Both the position numbers and the translations under genes were made by a program. This document shows positions 52,301 to 54,815 of a DNA stretch of 64,000 bases, piece by piece. Position 1 is the first letter of the stretch, and every line of letters begins with the position of its first letter. The notes below the pieces were generated by a model. It had not been told where the DNA came from. It saw nothing but the letters and a program-made list of their open reading frames with translations, and ran no database searches. The stretch covers positions 102,178,462 through 102,242,461 of the forward strand of contig OY856188.1 in NCBI GenBank assembly GCA_963693315.1, read 5' to 3'. The stretch comes from Diogma glabrata (lineage: Eukaryota > Arthropoda > Insecta > Diptera > Cylindrotomidae).

Positions 52301-53947
52301 AGTAAAAATTTTAAATGGTTTCCATAACGAAATATGTGTTATCACTACAAAAACTCATCCAACTATTGTCACACCATATCGTCTAGGGGTGTTTAGCAGA
52401 GAGTTTAACCCGTTCCAGTAAAATTGCTCCGTAATTATTCTTCAAATATAGAGTTAAATTTAGGTACTTAAGAATTAACCTTAAGAAGGTACGGTGTAGT
52501 ATTAACCTTAAAAGGAACTGTGCAGTTCAAATCAATTATTAATAACAATACAACTAAGGTTAGCACAGGTGAAGACAAAGTATTAATCATTAGAATGCGG
52601 CTTAAATATCACTTAAAAAACGACTGAATTAGTCATAACATCTTGAGTATTATGAACGCTCACCATTCAATATCTCTGCTTTATCTGATGATCAACGTGG
52701 AATCGATTTAGCTCATCACATCGATCAATCAAACTTTGTCATTCTTAATAAATCTAATTTAAAAACCTTGACTAGGAGTGGTTCGATTATCAGTCAGCAA
52801 AGTGTTTTCTAAAAAAAAATTGAATAAAGAACTATGATCGCAGATTACTATATATATTTCAAATCTTCCTGATCTCTTTCGTTGTTTGGAATGATTTTTG
52901 CTCGTTTGATACATCAAGATATTGAGATCTAATTTTCTACCGTCGGAATTTGCGATTTCTTTAAATTTAAGTCACCGGAAAATGTTAATTGATTAATCTT
53001 TACTTACAGATAACAAATACTGCTTCTGAAATAACAACAATTGACAACAGTAAAAATGTAAATGACAAGCAGAATGATTTAATGCAAATATCTGAAATTG
53101 AACCTGAGAATGTAAGTATTCTAGATCAATTCAATAACATTTTTAATGTGGTGCTTGCCATGTATGCACAAATGTTAGTCTCTCCTAAATCTCCTTTAAA
53201 TGTTAGTCTCTCCTTGGCTTGACTAATTTCTACTACTAAGTGACGTCCATCGTGGGGCCCTAAAGTAAGATTATGCAATGGTCCTAGTTGATAAAATGTT
53301 AATCGAGGTTACACTTCCGCATGCATCCCATACTTAATTTTGCTAACCTTAAATTTTCAATTATATTTCCAATTTTAGATTGATAACGATGTAACATCGG
53401 CTGATAAATCAAATTATGTTACAATATTAAATTTTGAGGTTGAAAGTAGTGAAGTTCCTGTCGAAACACTGCAAAAGGTAAATCGGAAATATATTCAATA
53501 ATTTAAAACATTATTTGTAACACCTTTAACAAATTCCAGATTAAAACCGAACCAATCATAATTTCCGATACACTTTCGGATGATAGAAGAAACTCCCAAG
53601 AAAACAACTACCAAATGACAACAATACACATACAAGATGGCTTAATAAATGAAATCAAAAAGGAACAAGATAATACAGAAATCAAGACAACTGATGCGGT
53701 GCAATTAAATATAAACGAATTTGTAATGTTGGGAAGAGTTGGGGTAAATATATTTCTGTCACTTATTTTATCCCAAAAACAATCGTTAAGTTTGATTGTT
53801 TGATTCAAATGAATATCTTGATTGGTAGCGTTACAATTCCGATTTTTATTTTAGATTAACAACGAAGAAATAAGATCTTCGACTGTGCCTTATAATGAAA
53901 GTTATGGTGAATCGATATGTAAAGAAGAAATAATTCTTTTTAATTAG
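4161..53947 (+). CDS. Poly-C2H2 zinc-finger protein gene (24 visible exons, 5' incomplete)
   Basis: The visible exons encode about 1218 residues: some 30 C2H2-type fingers, then an acidic finger-free tail (53010-53947) containing IKTEP and ending at a TAG. Finger linkers such as GEKPYKC and TETPFKC are close to the canonical TGEKP linker, so a nuclear sequence-specific DNA-binding role is expected for this family; the target is unknown. Every exon has AG before and GT after it, and every exon length is divisible by three with a phase-0 start, so any exon could be skipped or duplicated without a frame change. Exon classes recur as cassettes. No start codon exon was found, so the 5' end is missing. 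Exons could belong to several alternative transcripts or to more than one gene; no internal stop or start forces a split. Long inter-cassette introns are packed with transposons. Joining of all exons in one mRNA is inference. Confidence 0.75.
4841..5017 (+). CDS. Zinc-finger exon 2 (two fingers)
   Basis: Acceptor catctttag ends at 4840, donor gtaata starts at 5018; 59 codons, phase 0. Two fingers begin FKCEHCDQKY and YKCSKCNKEF with normal C2H2 spacing. The 509-base intron before it holds no recognisable element. Confidence 0.85.
5069..5278 (+). CDS. Zinc-finger exon 3 (C-x4-C finger plus C-x2-C finger)
   Basis: A 51-base intron precedes it (acceptor at 5067-5068); donor gtaagt starts at 5279; 70 codons. 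The first finger is the C-x4-C type (FCKWKGCKKIF), as in KLF and TFIIIA-like fingers, the second begins FKCSICERNF. Same exon class as 5490, 14619, 35262 and 38171. Confidence 0.85.
5490..5687 (+). CDS. Zinc-finger exon 4 (C-x4-C class)
   Basis: Acceptor ttctttaag ends at 5489, donor gtaagt at 5688; 66 codons. Fingers begin RCTWKNCKKRF and YKCSSCEKCY, joined by HNGEKP. The following intron runs about 8.9 kb to 14618 and contains nested retrotransposons. Confidence 0.85.
6190..8205 (+). mobile_element. Jockey-like LINE, 5' and middle part (decayed)
   Basis: About 2 kb of a non-LTR element on the plus strand. A PHD-like Cys/His module comes first (HCSICKN near 6258, then CNICKKWCHV, ending CC near 6400). 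An AP-endonuclease domain follows (IMQLNCNGL at about 6490, LVNIYIPP at about 6790). The reverse transcriptase follows (ATGPDGISAIIL near 7735, ALDLSKAFDS near 8025, YLRGRQKYVEF near 8130). Stops and frameshifts break the frame throughout. The element is interrupted after the KQGV motif, where an RTE LINE sits; its C-terminal part resumes at 11656. It lies inside the zinc-finger gene's intron. Confidence 0.8.
8173..8218. repeat. 18-bp inverted repeat at the LINE breakpoint
   Basis: aagatgagagtgctcaaa of the Jockey-like element is followed, after the 7 bases caaggcg, by its exact reverse complement. The Jockey frame is lost at this point and the stretch that should carry the YADD motif is missing, so a foldback repair or template-switch event probably removed it. 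Confidence 0.7.
8206..8218. other. Target-site duplication, left copy (RTE element)
   Basis: gcactctcatctt directly flanks the 3' end of the minus-strand RTE LINE and recurs exactly at 11643-11655. Confidence 0.85.
8237..11266 (-). CDS. RTE LINE endonuclease-reverse transcriptase (intact, 1009 aa)
   Basis: Retrotransposon protein that nicks target DNA and copies the element RNA at the nick. Residues about 40-265 are an AP-type endonuclease: GTWNVLSLRRPG, DIVALQELRWPG, VVGDFNAQIG, NQIDHVMIS and DTDHMLVIF are all present. Residues about 530-800 are the reverse transcriptase: VPLHKKGDRLKCENYRGIAL, QCGFRPNRSTTDQ, YVDFRQAYDS, SGVRQGDALAPVLFNLAL and the catalytic LGYADDIVLLG. The C-terminal part carries RIRWFGHVERAP and a basic RRRGRPRQRW motif common in this group. 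No stop or frameshift is seen, and catalytic residues look complete, so the copy could be active. The stop lies only 18 bases from the element end. Confidence 0.95.
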   Translation of the reverse strand: MGEGLTPHFRKKITVMNSVHRPRNISDSLLERPRKLYPDYDLKIGTWNVLSLRRPGDLLKLTQQVESYTLDIVALQELRWPGSGIHETAKGYTLYYCGQQNGGEFGVGFLIHHRVNQHVIDFCPINMRLCTLRIRTKKFNVTIVNVHAPTEDKADDIKDLFFLELEEVINNIPRHDIKIVVGDFNAQIGRIAELKTHIGPNSLHHTSNNNGFRAAELAMMYDLVISSTFFPHKRIHKATWKSNDGRTENQIDHVMISKRHSTSITDVRSYRGADMDTDHMLVIFKYKCKLSSTFNRQAKKTVRWNVEAFKHPETLNRYQEIITQNIEEHDISSEMPLNIQEEWQTLQSTIIAAAQTTIGKRPPKSHNEWFDDECRQSVENKQKLREKWLTRNTRSSQADYLCARKASAKLLRKKKREHMKSCIEYINQHAANGNSKECFANARNLTKDFHPRSTAIKNENNELTTSERDVLAVWRSHFQDLLNRTNEVHPIRAIAPSTEEIFVPYPAIEEVEAAIKKLKNGKSPGFDGIPAELLKNGGAALVSRIYDLILAIWDQEELPAEWKTALIVPLHKKGDRLKCENYRGIALLNTAYKILANVVLARLIPFAESIIGDYQCGFRPNRSTTDQCFTLRMILEKCWEYNISIHQLYVDFRQAYDSIIRDNLWSALICLGIPEKLVSLCKLTTSGSNCRIVIEGSVSDPFDITSGVRQGDALAPVLFNLALEYAIRKSRIETQNCIYNKSSQVLGYADDIVLLGRRTSDIKDSLSQLERNAKRLGLCINTGKTKLLTTSRNIPPGNLNTGDYEVERVENFKYLGSVITSSNDMQADIKARVSAAYRVFYAYSKLLRSKHLSQSCKLTLYKALIRPVLTFGSESWTLTSSDCRLLSTFERKVIRTIYGPCKVAENQYRIRMNHEIRQLLGGCDVIGFIKSNRIRWFGHVERAPLERMIKKASQQQPAGVRRRGRPRQRWRDDIIQDLRDIGCRNWGQLVMERDDWKLVAQTAKSLHGM
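11330..11490 (-). repeat. 81-bp tandem monomers in the RTE 5' leader
   Basis: Two direct units with gagccgcttgatccaagac at 11341 and again at 11422 (period 81). The same pair occurs in the RTE copy near 29284-29445, so the monomers belong to the element. By analogy with other LINEs they may carry the internal promoter; that role is inferred. Confidence 0.8.
11643..11655. other. Target-site duplication, right copy (RTE element)
   Basis: gcactctcatctt, identical to 8206-8218, flanks the 5' end of the RTE LINE. Confidence 0.85.
11656..12660 (+). mobile_element. Jockey-like LINE, C-terminal part (decayed)
   Basis: Continuation of the element at 6190-8205. The plus strand reads PTVKTPRLLEVTFDPLLKF near 11800, then pieces resembling RTATEYHLM, HLHEECNILPVREHDEML near 12030-12080, and a terminal HDVDHLFRCPENST near 12490, the cysteine/histidine-rich end typical of Jockey-family polymerases. 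Several frame breaks are present. A short direct repeat (atttatggtactgccc) occurs twice at about 12540. Confidence 0.75.
12712..13700 (-). mobile_element. Ty3/gypsy-like pol remnant (integrase)
   Basis: Reading minus from about 13460, SHESPIAGHYGVDCAINKIR matches the zinc-binding N-terminus of gypsy-type integrases. From 13093, GPYRIKFQKSDSYYI and VSHLRPNYG match the integrase C-terminus. The central catalytic part is broken or missing and no LTRs were recognised. It lies directly after the Jockey remnant. Confidence 0.65.
13698..13820 (+). mobile_element. tRNA-Lys-like SINE head (degenerate)
   Basis: gaggctcttaatatcagag followed by cgtggattcgcgtcccac and tttgggcg resembles the anticodon-to-acceptor half of tRNA-Lys; a D-arm-like part lies upstream near 13710. 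A poor B-box (GGATTCGCGTC) suggests an old SINE, not a working tRNA. Confidence 0.45.
14212..14465. mobile_element. MITE candidate with 15-bp terminal inverted repeats
   Basis: gtgctgcgattatgg at 14212-14226 is exactly reverse-complemented at 14451-14465, spanning 254 bp without coding. A clear target-site duplication was not seen, so the class is open. Confidence 0.5.
14619..14810 (+). CDS. Zinc-finger exon 5 (cassette A, C-x4-C class)
   Basis: Acceptor ttttatag ends at 14618, donor gtatgt at 14811; 64 codons, phase 0. Fingers begin FVCTLENCKEAY and YKCSSCNKCF, and the exon ends HDPNRQK, closely like HDPQRKT and HDPRKG in the equivalent exons at 35262 and 38171. This opens the first of three repeated cassettes. 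Confidence 0.85.
15105..15367. mobile_element. MITE with 38-bp perfect terminal inverted repeats
   Basis: Left arm 15105-15142 and right arm 15330-15367 are exact reverse complements (core ctgtaggtgggaggtaaact). The 263-bp unit is non-coding. Its ends are TAATAATT, so a TA target, as for Tc1/mariner-type MITEs, is possible but not proven. Confidence 0.75.
15411..15518. repeat. Hairpin-forming inverted repeat
   Basis: ggcagcaaggta near 15417 and attgactgcc are matched on the right by ggcagtcaat and taccttgctgcc, with a 3-base insertion in the right arm. The GC-rich loop contains gctcgctcgg. It abuts the MITE just upstream and could be a second small foldback element. Confidence 0.6.
15630..15675. 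repeat. Short hairpin (11-bp arms)
   Basis: gttgcgtcacc at 15630-15640 is reverse-complemented as ggtgacgcaac at 15665-15675. Confidence 0.55.
15836..16080. repeat. Dispersed repeat family A, copy 1
   Basis: About 245 bp resembling 45050-45290 and 54545-54815. Shared words include atatagagttatat, gttcatccgccagc, taagatat and gttaactcatat in the same order. It is non-coding and lies in an intron. Divergence between copies is high, so it is an old family; its class is unknown. Confidence 0.65.
16737..16820 (+). CDS. Zinc-finger exon 6 (cassette A, one-finger class)
   Basis: Acceptor ttacag ends at 16736, donor gtgagt at 16821; 28 codons. A single finger begins YECHQCGASL and ends HLKAHEQNIS. 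Equivalent exons at 35518 and 38428 also begin YEC(H/D)QCG. Confidence 0.85.
16910..17149 (+). CDS. Zinc-finger exon 7 (cassette A, two-finger FEC class)
   Basis: An 89-base intron precedes; donor gtaaat at 17150; 80 codons. Starts LPKTSASNSEKPFEC like LPRKHYSDSEMKFEC at 35669. Fingers FECEICNKKL and YECSYCGKKF are linked by TETP. A longer tail (MVFYNIWDSSDQK) is unique to this copy. Confidence 0.85.
17290..18250 (-). mobile_element. LINE reverse-transcriptase remnant
   Basis: Minus-strand translation gives VIPLLKPGKVVDDSKSY near 18010 and ALNLSRAFENVSHSKLL near 17740, matching the thumb-proximal KPGK and LDLSRAFDTV motifs of a Jockey-like polymerase. Stops and frameshifts are frequent. It is in the intron after zinc-finger exon 7. 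Confidence 0.65.
18521..18774. mobile_element. MITE candidate with ggcygtggcccatttctc ends
   Basis: ggctgtggcccatttctc at 18521 is mirrored by gagaaatgggccacggcc ending at 18774 (one mismatch); subterminal gaaattgaaatt also pairs. The 254-bp unit is non-coding. Confidence 0.65.
18775..21463. other. AT-rich intronic stretch without a gene
   Basis: No coding or element motif recognised. It includes a degenerate direct duplication at 19297-19510 and clusters of short actgact-like words near 19620-19810 and 21050-21200. Confidence 0.5.
19297..19510. repeat. Direct duplication, period about 126 bp
   Basis: gaattctagtttat starts at 19297 and again at 19423; both are followed by acttatgttctagttt, then aacattaaca and agttcacaatt. 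Confidence 0.65.
21464..22818. mobile_element. Possible DNA element with short inverted ends
   Basis: acttcggtctg near 21467 and cagaccgaagt near 22807 are exact inverted copies, and the enclosed 1.35 kb is non-coding. The 11-bp match is short, no target duplication was seen, so this could be chance. Confidence 0.25.
22100..22545. repeat. AT-rich tandem repeat, period about 159 bp
   Basis: tttcaatttttgattttg starts at 22164 and 22323, and the following aatatttttagaat and ggaatattattggaattta words repeat at the same spacing. About 2.5 diverged units, each built of smaller tttttggaatttt words. Confidence 0.7.
23037..23240 (+). CDS. Zinc-finger exon 8 (two fingers)
   Basis: Acceptor ttatag ends at 23036, donor gtatga at 23241; 68 codons. 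Fingers begin FKCGGCPKQF and FECSHCSRKY, joined by TGETP. It resembles the FEC class exons but starts ARDFYCESEK instead of LPK, and may be an extra duplicated copy in cassette A. Confidence 0.85.
23308..23379 (+). CDS. Linker exon 9 (cassette A)
   Basis: A 67-base intron precedes (acceptor atttaag to 23307); donor gtaata at 23380; 24 codons without a finger, DKQVIERAQLK... ending SMDK. Its position after a two-finger exon matches the 17-codon exons at 35939 and 38866. Confidence 0.65.
23672..24059. mobile_element. hAT-type MITE with 8-bp target duplication
   Basis: The 388-bp element begins cagggttgt and ends acaaccctg. It is flanked by exact 8-bp copies of cttcaaac (23664-23671 and 24060-24067), the size expected for hAT insertions. 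The interior is full of short atagattac words in both orientations and codes for nothing. Confidence 0.85.
24280..27900 (+). mobile_element. LINE remnant, split by an hAT-derived element
   Basis: Plus strand. The endonuclease part reads KIVIANEFNVRNE near 24680 and FSLSDHCLVMAKF near 24900. The polymerase reads TGVPQGSVLSPTIFLIFINN near 25325, with HSYANDST where YADDST is expected. After the insertion at 25554-27146 the frame resumes as AKNVLFSP...KWGKANPVEFN near 27160, and RNIRALCVVYKFY near 27480. The end near 27900 is approximate. Many stops, so this is an old copy. Confidence 0.7.
25554..27146. mobile_element. Non-autonomous hAT-like element (1.6 kb)
   Basis: Starts cagagatgagaaagaaacgt and ends acgttcttttctcacctctg (inverted ends, few mismatches). 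Exact 8-bp duplications atcaatac flank it at 25546-25553 and 27147-27154. CAGAG ends and 8-bp duplications are hAT hallmarks. No transposase was found inside; the interior is AT-rich. Confidence 0.85.
28060..28330 (-). mobile_element. LINE endonuclease fragment
   Basis: Minus strand reads NLLNLFLTNDPYLVQLKVSD and then GGSDHNLI, the conserved C-terminal end of LINE AP-endonucleases. The upstream part is not recognisable. Its order relative to 28440-29119 shows it comes from a different insertion. Confidence 0.6.
28440..29119 (-). mobile_element. Jockey-like LINE polymerase remnant
   Basis: Minus strand gives VVPDLSKTFDTELH near 29105, LPTPSEGITITLYVDDFTMQ near 28885 (VDD in place of ADD), and a thumb region with CSCTTCELQTEKLIINALKA near 28750. 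Similar in style to the element at 6190-12660. It ends exactly where the RTE copy 2 begins. Confidence 0.65.
29284..29445 (+). repeat. 81-bp tandem monomers in RTE copy 2 leader
   Basis: gttctccatgttaggggcgg starts at 29284 and 29365 (period 81), the counterpart of the pair in the intact element. Confidence 0.8.
31219..31232. other. Target-site duplication, left copy (516-bp array)
   Basis: aaatactagctaat of the RTE coding sequence, repeated at 33626-33639 on the far side of the array. The exact length is 11-14 bp because the array edge shares bases with it. Confidence 0.75.
31233..33625. repeat. Tandem array of 516-bp units (4.6 copies)
   Basis: tttattttggatttttgag begins units at 31233, 31749, 32265, 32781 and 33297. 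Units are nearly identical; only scattered single-base differences are seen, for example gtcattag/gttattag and aatggctg/aattgctg. The last unit is cut after gcatta. Each unit carries a tRNA-like module with a B-box on the minus strand. The repeated 60-codon open frame across that module is a by-product. The array lies inside RTE copy 2, flanked by duplicated target bases. Confidence 0.93.
31353..31442 (-). other. tRNA-like Pol III promoter module (one per 516-bp unit)
   Basis: On the minus strand, ggttcgaatcc (31363-31373) is a perfect B-box, and about 50 bases upstream is a D-arm-like stretch, cgcctcaacggcg...gatagcg, where an A-box would lie. The fold and anticodon are too degenerate to call a tRNA. 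A SINE-type transcript would run from about 31445 down to 31233. It recurs in all five units (the last includes it). Confidence 0.6.
33626..33639. other. Target-site duplication, right copy (516-bp array)
   Basis: aaatactagctaat, identical to 31219-31232; after it the RTE coding sequence resumes with gtcgtacttgctcg. Confidence 0.75.
33702..34496. mobile_element. 795-bp insert in RTE copy 2
   Basis: RTE sequence stops at tgtggttt (33701) and resumes at ggttttcgtccc (34497), with ggttt on both sides, either a 5-bp duplication or microhomology. The insert is AT-rich; near 34390-34480 it reads GFGRNHFVYNSTATEDLLQHIYN, which loosely recalls a LINE polymerase GFR motif. Confidence 0.5.
35262..35459 (+). 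CDS. Zinc-finger exon 10 (cassette B, C-x4-C class)
   Basis: Acceptor gttaaag ends at 35261, donor gtaagt at 35460; 66 codons. Begins KPEKIRYPCTWENC; fingers CTWENCTKSY and HKCSACPLSF; ends HDPQRKT. Opens the second cassette. Confidence 0.88.
35518..35604 (+). CDS. Zinc-finger exon 11 (cassette B, one-finger class)
   Basis: A 58-base intron precedes (acceptor attttag); donor gtaagt at 35605; 29 codons, YECHQCGLSF to HKKNITT. Nearly the same start as exon 16737. Confidence 0.88.
35669..35872 (+). CDS. Zinc-finger exon 12 (cassette B, FEC class)
   Basis: A 64-base intron precedes; donor gtatga at 35873; 68 codons. LPRKHYSDSE start, fingers FECEVCNKKF and FECPYCNRIF, ending RYKLT. Confidence 0.88.
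35939..35989 (+). CDS. Linker exon 13 (cassette B)
   Basis: 17 codons (MPQEMASQPIKKSSSKP) between acceptor attttaag and donor gtaaga; no finger. Equals exon 38866 in length and position, with a shared QPI(K/R)xSS core. Its ATG is not taken as a translation start because the exon is clearly internal. Confidence 0.75.
36400..38050 (-). mobile_element. LINE polymerase and 3' end (5'-truncated)
   Basis: The longest open piece, 37358-38050, reads NINKASGMDNIPPIILK, VQPVPKKGPKSDISNYR, DSQYGFRNKRSTTDLL, ALDISKAFDRVWH and AGVPQGSVL, that is RT motifs in order. It continues after a frameshift with NSFANDSTL (YADDST equivalent) near 37290. The 3' region to about 36400 ends in a segment shared with 46440-46530. 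No endonuclease is present. Confidence 0.8.
38171..38359 (+). CDS. Zinc-finger exon 14 (cassette C, C-x4-C class)
   Basis: Acceptor tcttccag ends at 38170, donor gtaagt at 38360; 63 codons. Begins KPREKLFCTWRNC; second finger YKCALCDKDF; ends HDPRKG. Third cassette. Confidence 0.88.
38428..38517 (+). CDS. Zinc-finger exon 15 (cassette C, one-finger class)
   Basis: A 68-base intron precedes (acceptor attttag); donor gtaaga at 38518; 30 codons, YECDQCGGMY to NNIKT. Confidence 0.88.
38592..38798 (+). CDS. Zinc-finger exon 16 (cassette C, FEC class)
   Basis: A 74-base intron precedes; donor gtatgg at 38799; 69 codons. LPKKYFSESEKK start; fingers FECEVCNKRF and FKCSHCVKRF joined by TETP. Confidence 0.88.
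38866..38916 (+). CDS. Linker exon 17 (cassette C)
   Basis: 17 codons (DLESIKCQPIRQSSRGK) after acceptor ttttaag and before donor gtaagt; finger-free, aligned with exon 35939. Confidence 0.78.
39215..40150 (-). pseudogene. Merlin (IS1016/ISXO2-like) transposase, broken
   Basis: Minus strand. TTVDWASFCREV, VVEIDESKFGKRKYHRGR, TIISDCWKAYDCL, and NAIEFLWRAAKNSM are in the order of the DDE transposase of Merlin elements; the D of EIDES, D of SDCWKAY and E of NAIEF fit the catalytic triad. The N-terminal part (RWCCKNKFQKRPKT at about 40090) is separated by a stop-rich gap at about 39900-39950. Frameshifts occur near 39640 and 39360. At least three breaks make it non-functional. Degenerate gggtatat-type ends near 39065 and 40530 may be its inverted repeats, but I could not confirm them. 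Confidence 0.8.
40575..40680 (+). mobile_element. LINE RNase H fragment
   Basis: The plus strand reads FYTDGSKMNGKFGCGVFCKE, the start of an RNase H domain as found at the C-terminus of I- and R1-type LINEs. Only about 35 residues remain. Confidence 0.65.
41440..41560 (-). mobile_element. Possible tRNA-derived SINE head
   Basis: On the minus strand ggctcgactcc fits the Pol III B-box, with tgccaagctactgggc upstream. Too degenerate for a tRNA. Confidence 0.35.
41788..44131 (-). mobile_element. piggyBac element with TTAA ends
   Basis: The 2344-bp element begins cccatttcgaacc and ends ggatcgaaatggg (inverted ends with one mismatch), flanked on both sides by TTAA (41784-41787 and 44132-44135), the piggyBac target. 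A 16-bp word, gttcgatgaaacgaac, occurs near both ends: inverted at 41931-41946, and at 43756-43771 and 44100-44115. It carries a defective transposase gene on the minus strand. Confidence 0.92.
42095..43521 (-). pseudogene. piggyBac transposase, defective
   Basis: The N-terminus starts at the ATG at 43521 with an acidic region (ELSDEEDIDD). A frameshift lies near 43340 and a stop at 43145 after FGKPKWFRNRNRK. Next comes TELGEKLKDLSPIELFNKF, running straight into LPSKPILFGYKLWCLGS near 43020. The roughly 200 residues normally between these motifs, including the first catalytic Asp, appear deleted. MFFDNYFTSYHLLCLL keeps the second Asp. The third motif, normally GVDLHD, reads GVSLHDFGVQNYRVN, so that Asp is lost as well. 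The cysteine-rich tail is cut after RRCQLKGCGK. It cannot be active; the element may still be moved by an intact relative. Confidence 0.88.
44567..44716 (+). CDS. Zinc-finger exon 18 (one finger, partly decayed)
   Basis: Acceptor tttccag ends at 44566, donor gtaaga at 44717; 50 codons. One finger YKCSKCNKKF...HIQTH. The leading part (NTSLQLRTRTRISVKSYKC) aligns with the second half of the first finger in exon 45359, so the first finger has lost its cysteines. Confidence 0.82.
45050..45290. repeat. Dispersed repeat family A, copy 2
   Basis: Shares atatagagttatat, acaatag, ctagcacgcctaagatatcac and gttagctcatatgtcaata with copies at 15836 and 54545. It lies between zinc-finger exons 18 and 19. 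Confidence 0.65.
45359..45556 (+). CDS. Zinc-finger exon 19 (C2HC plus C2H2)
   Basis: Acceptor ttttgcag ends at 45358, donor gtaaga at 45557; 66 codons. Begins NSISHNTKSYNC. The first finger ends H-x5-C (C2HC type), the second is YECSKCHIKF. A tandem duplicate of the next exon. Confidence 0.85.
45758..45943 (+). CDS. Zinc-finger exon 20 (C2HC plus C2H2)
   Basis: Acceptor tttctcag ends at 45757, donor gtaaga at 45944; 62 codons. Begins NSISQIEQMYNC like exon 45359. The first finger also closes with Cys instead of His, the second is YECSKCHQKY. Last finger exon seen in this gene. Confidence 0.85.
45992..46236. mobile_element. Foldback MITE
   Basis: Outer ends tagtccagtaactt (45992) and aagttactggacta (to 46236) are exact inverted copies; inner arms 46017-46093 and 46124-46200 pair over 77 bp with one mismatch. 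Almost the whole 245-bp element can fold into one hairpin. The TA at each end is compatible with a TA target. Confidence 0.8.
46440..46530 (-). mobile_element. LINE 3'-end fragment
   Basis: aatatgtgtcacaacaac, then ttttaag, acaacaac and gaggtgttgatgaacg occur in the same order as at 36410-36500, the 3' end of the LINE there. A solo 3' scrap of the same family. Confidence 0.65.
46790..47890 (+). mobile_element. LINE polymerase remnant
   Basis: Plus strand reads KYGFRRATNTSVATLELLQHI near 46995, DLFIDLTKS, NSYLTWKAHI near 47600 and IGMLHKIKSFLPSPILLQL near 47665, with stops and shifts between. Upstream endonuclease is absent. Confidence 0.65.
47930..50480 (-). mobile_element. Ty1/copia-type polyprotein remnant
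   Basis: Minus strand, collinear copia order. Degenerate gag knuckle at about 50280 (YFRCHETRHWMQDYP; the first and last Cys are Tyr). Pre-integrase HRSVDYLRNVLRREN near 49750 with CDSCIYGKHH, integrase start THSDVCGPMQVMSFGGSSYF near 49590, and RT with NRWVYKIKYKTDR near 49180, QFEIKTAFLYGELEEDVYM near 49000, LKSLYGLKQASRYW and YIDDGLIVA. The RNase H region follows downstream with many stops. No LTR pair was recognised. Confidence 0.8.
50481..53009. other. Intronic stretch without a gene
   Basis: AT-rich to 51430, then a tRNA-Lys SINE (51445-51640), then mixed-composition DNA to about 52440 that looks like old mobile DNA but shows no motif I can name. The C-terminal exons of the zinc-finger gene start at 53010. 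Confidence 0.5.
51445..51640 (-). mobile_element. tRNA-Lys-derived SINE
   Basis: The minus strand reads gcccggctaattctgtcggt then agagcctgagaacc (D-arm and anticodon arm) and gggttcaagcccggc (T-arm with a good B-box), the layout of tRNA-Lys, from 51631 down to about 51563. The body continues to about 51445. Confidence 0.75.
53010..53111 (+). CDS. C-terminal exon 21 (finger-free)
   Basis: Acceptor tacttacag ends at 53009, donor gtaagt at 53112; 34 codons, Asn/Asp/Glu-rich, ITNTASEITT to IEPEN. Membership in the zinc-finger gene is inferred from strand, phase and position. Confidence 0.65.
53379..53477 (+). CDS. C-terminal exon 22 (finger-free)
   Basis: Acceptor aattttag ends at 53378, donor gtaaat at 53478; 33 codons, IDNDVTSADK to PVETLQK, acidic. 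Confidence 0.65.
53540..53743 (+). CDS. C-terminal exon 23 (IKTEP)
   Basis: Acceptor aaattccag ends at 53539, donor gtaaat at 53744; 68 codons beginning IKTEPIIISD. IKTEP-type motifs (psi-K-x-E) fit the SUMO attachment consensus common in transcription factors; use here is inferred. Confidence 0.68.
53855..53947 (+). CDS. Terminal exon 24 with stop codon
   Basis: Acceptor ttttag ends at 53854. 30 codons (INNEEIRSST to EEIILFN) then TAG at 53945-53947. Polyadenylation signals follow about 150 bases downstream. Confidence 0.7.
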   Translation: MNNEEIRSSTVPYNESYGESICKEEIILFN

Positions 53948-54096
53948 GACAACTGAATCGTAAACCAATCTATAAACAAACAAAAACGGCTGTTTTAAAA
54001 ATATTTTATAAACCAAAGGATTTTACAATTTTTTAACACAACTGGATAACCGCATGATCGCATGACCGAGCAGACTTTTTGAAATTTAATAGTTTA

Positions 54097-54124
54097 AATA
54101 AATTTAAAGAGAACGTTTAATAAA
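54097..54124 (+). terminator. Two AATAAA polyadenylation signals
   Basis: AATAAA at 54097-54102 and 54119-54124, about 150-175 bases after the stop of the zinc-finger gene, followed by T/GT-rich DNA. Confidence 0.6.
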
Positions 54125-54544
54125 TTTTGTTTATATATTTTGTGTTTTTATGTTTCCTGTCTGTGTGACTAACTTAAACTAGTAACTAACAATATGTTTT
54201 CAGAATGTCACTCTGTATTATATATTGTCACCACGAACAAGTATATATTCCTTCAACAGTATCAGAAACTGCAACGGTTCATCCAAAATAATACAAAAAA
54301 TATTTCTAATAAATAACTCTTAAAACTTTATTCACAATTAAAAAATAACTTTACTTTTATTTACACAGTTATATGTTGACGGTACAGCATTTCGATTACA
54401 ATTAATTCATTTTGTCTAAAACAAAAACAATTTGTTTGTATTATTTCAAAAAATAGATAATTCTGCCACATAATACAATACTACGTTGACCAATTTCATA
54501 GGAAAAAAACAAAACTGAAATTGGGTTACCTCTAATAGGTAGTA

Positions 54545-54815
54545 GTAGTGGCATATTCCTTGATCATTTGACGCACGGTCTTCCTCAATGGTTAAAGCCC
54601 TCATAAATAGTTAAACGGAAGCTCATTTCATCAGACAAACAATAGCGTGCTATCATCATATTATATTATTTAACTAAGATTTAAAGTGTCACTGTTAACT
54701 GAATAGTTCATCCGCCAGCACGCCGTAAGATATCACCTTGGTTAGTGGCATATGATTTCTAACGTTAACTCGTATACCAAGACCAGGACCTGGATTACAC
54801 GTGATTGTCACATCC
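54545..54815. repeat. Dispersed repeat family A, copy 3
   Basis: Shares gttcatccgccagcacgcc, taagatatcaccttgg and cgttaactcgtat with copies at 15836 and 45050, here between the two zinc-finger-type genes. Confidence 0.65.
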
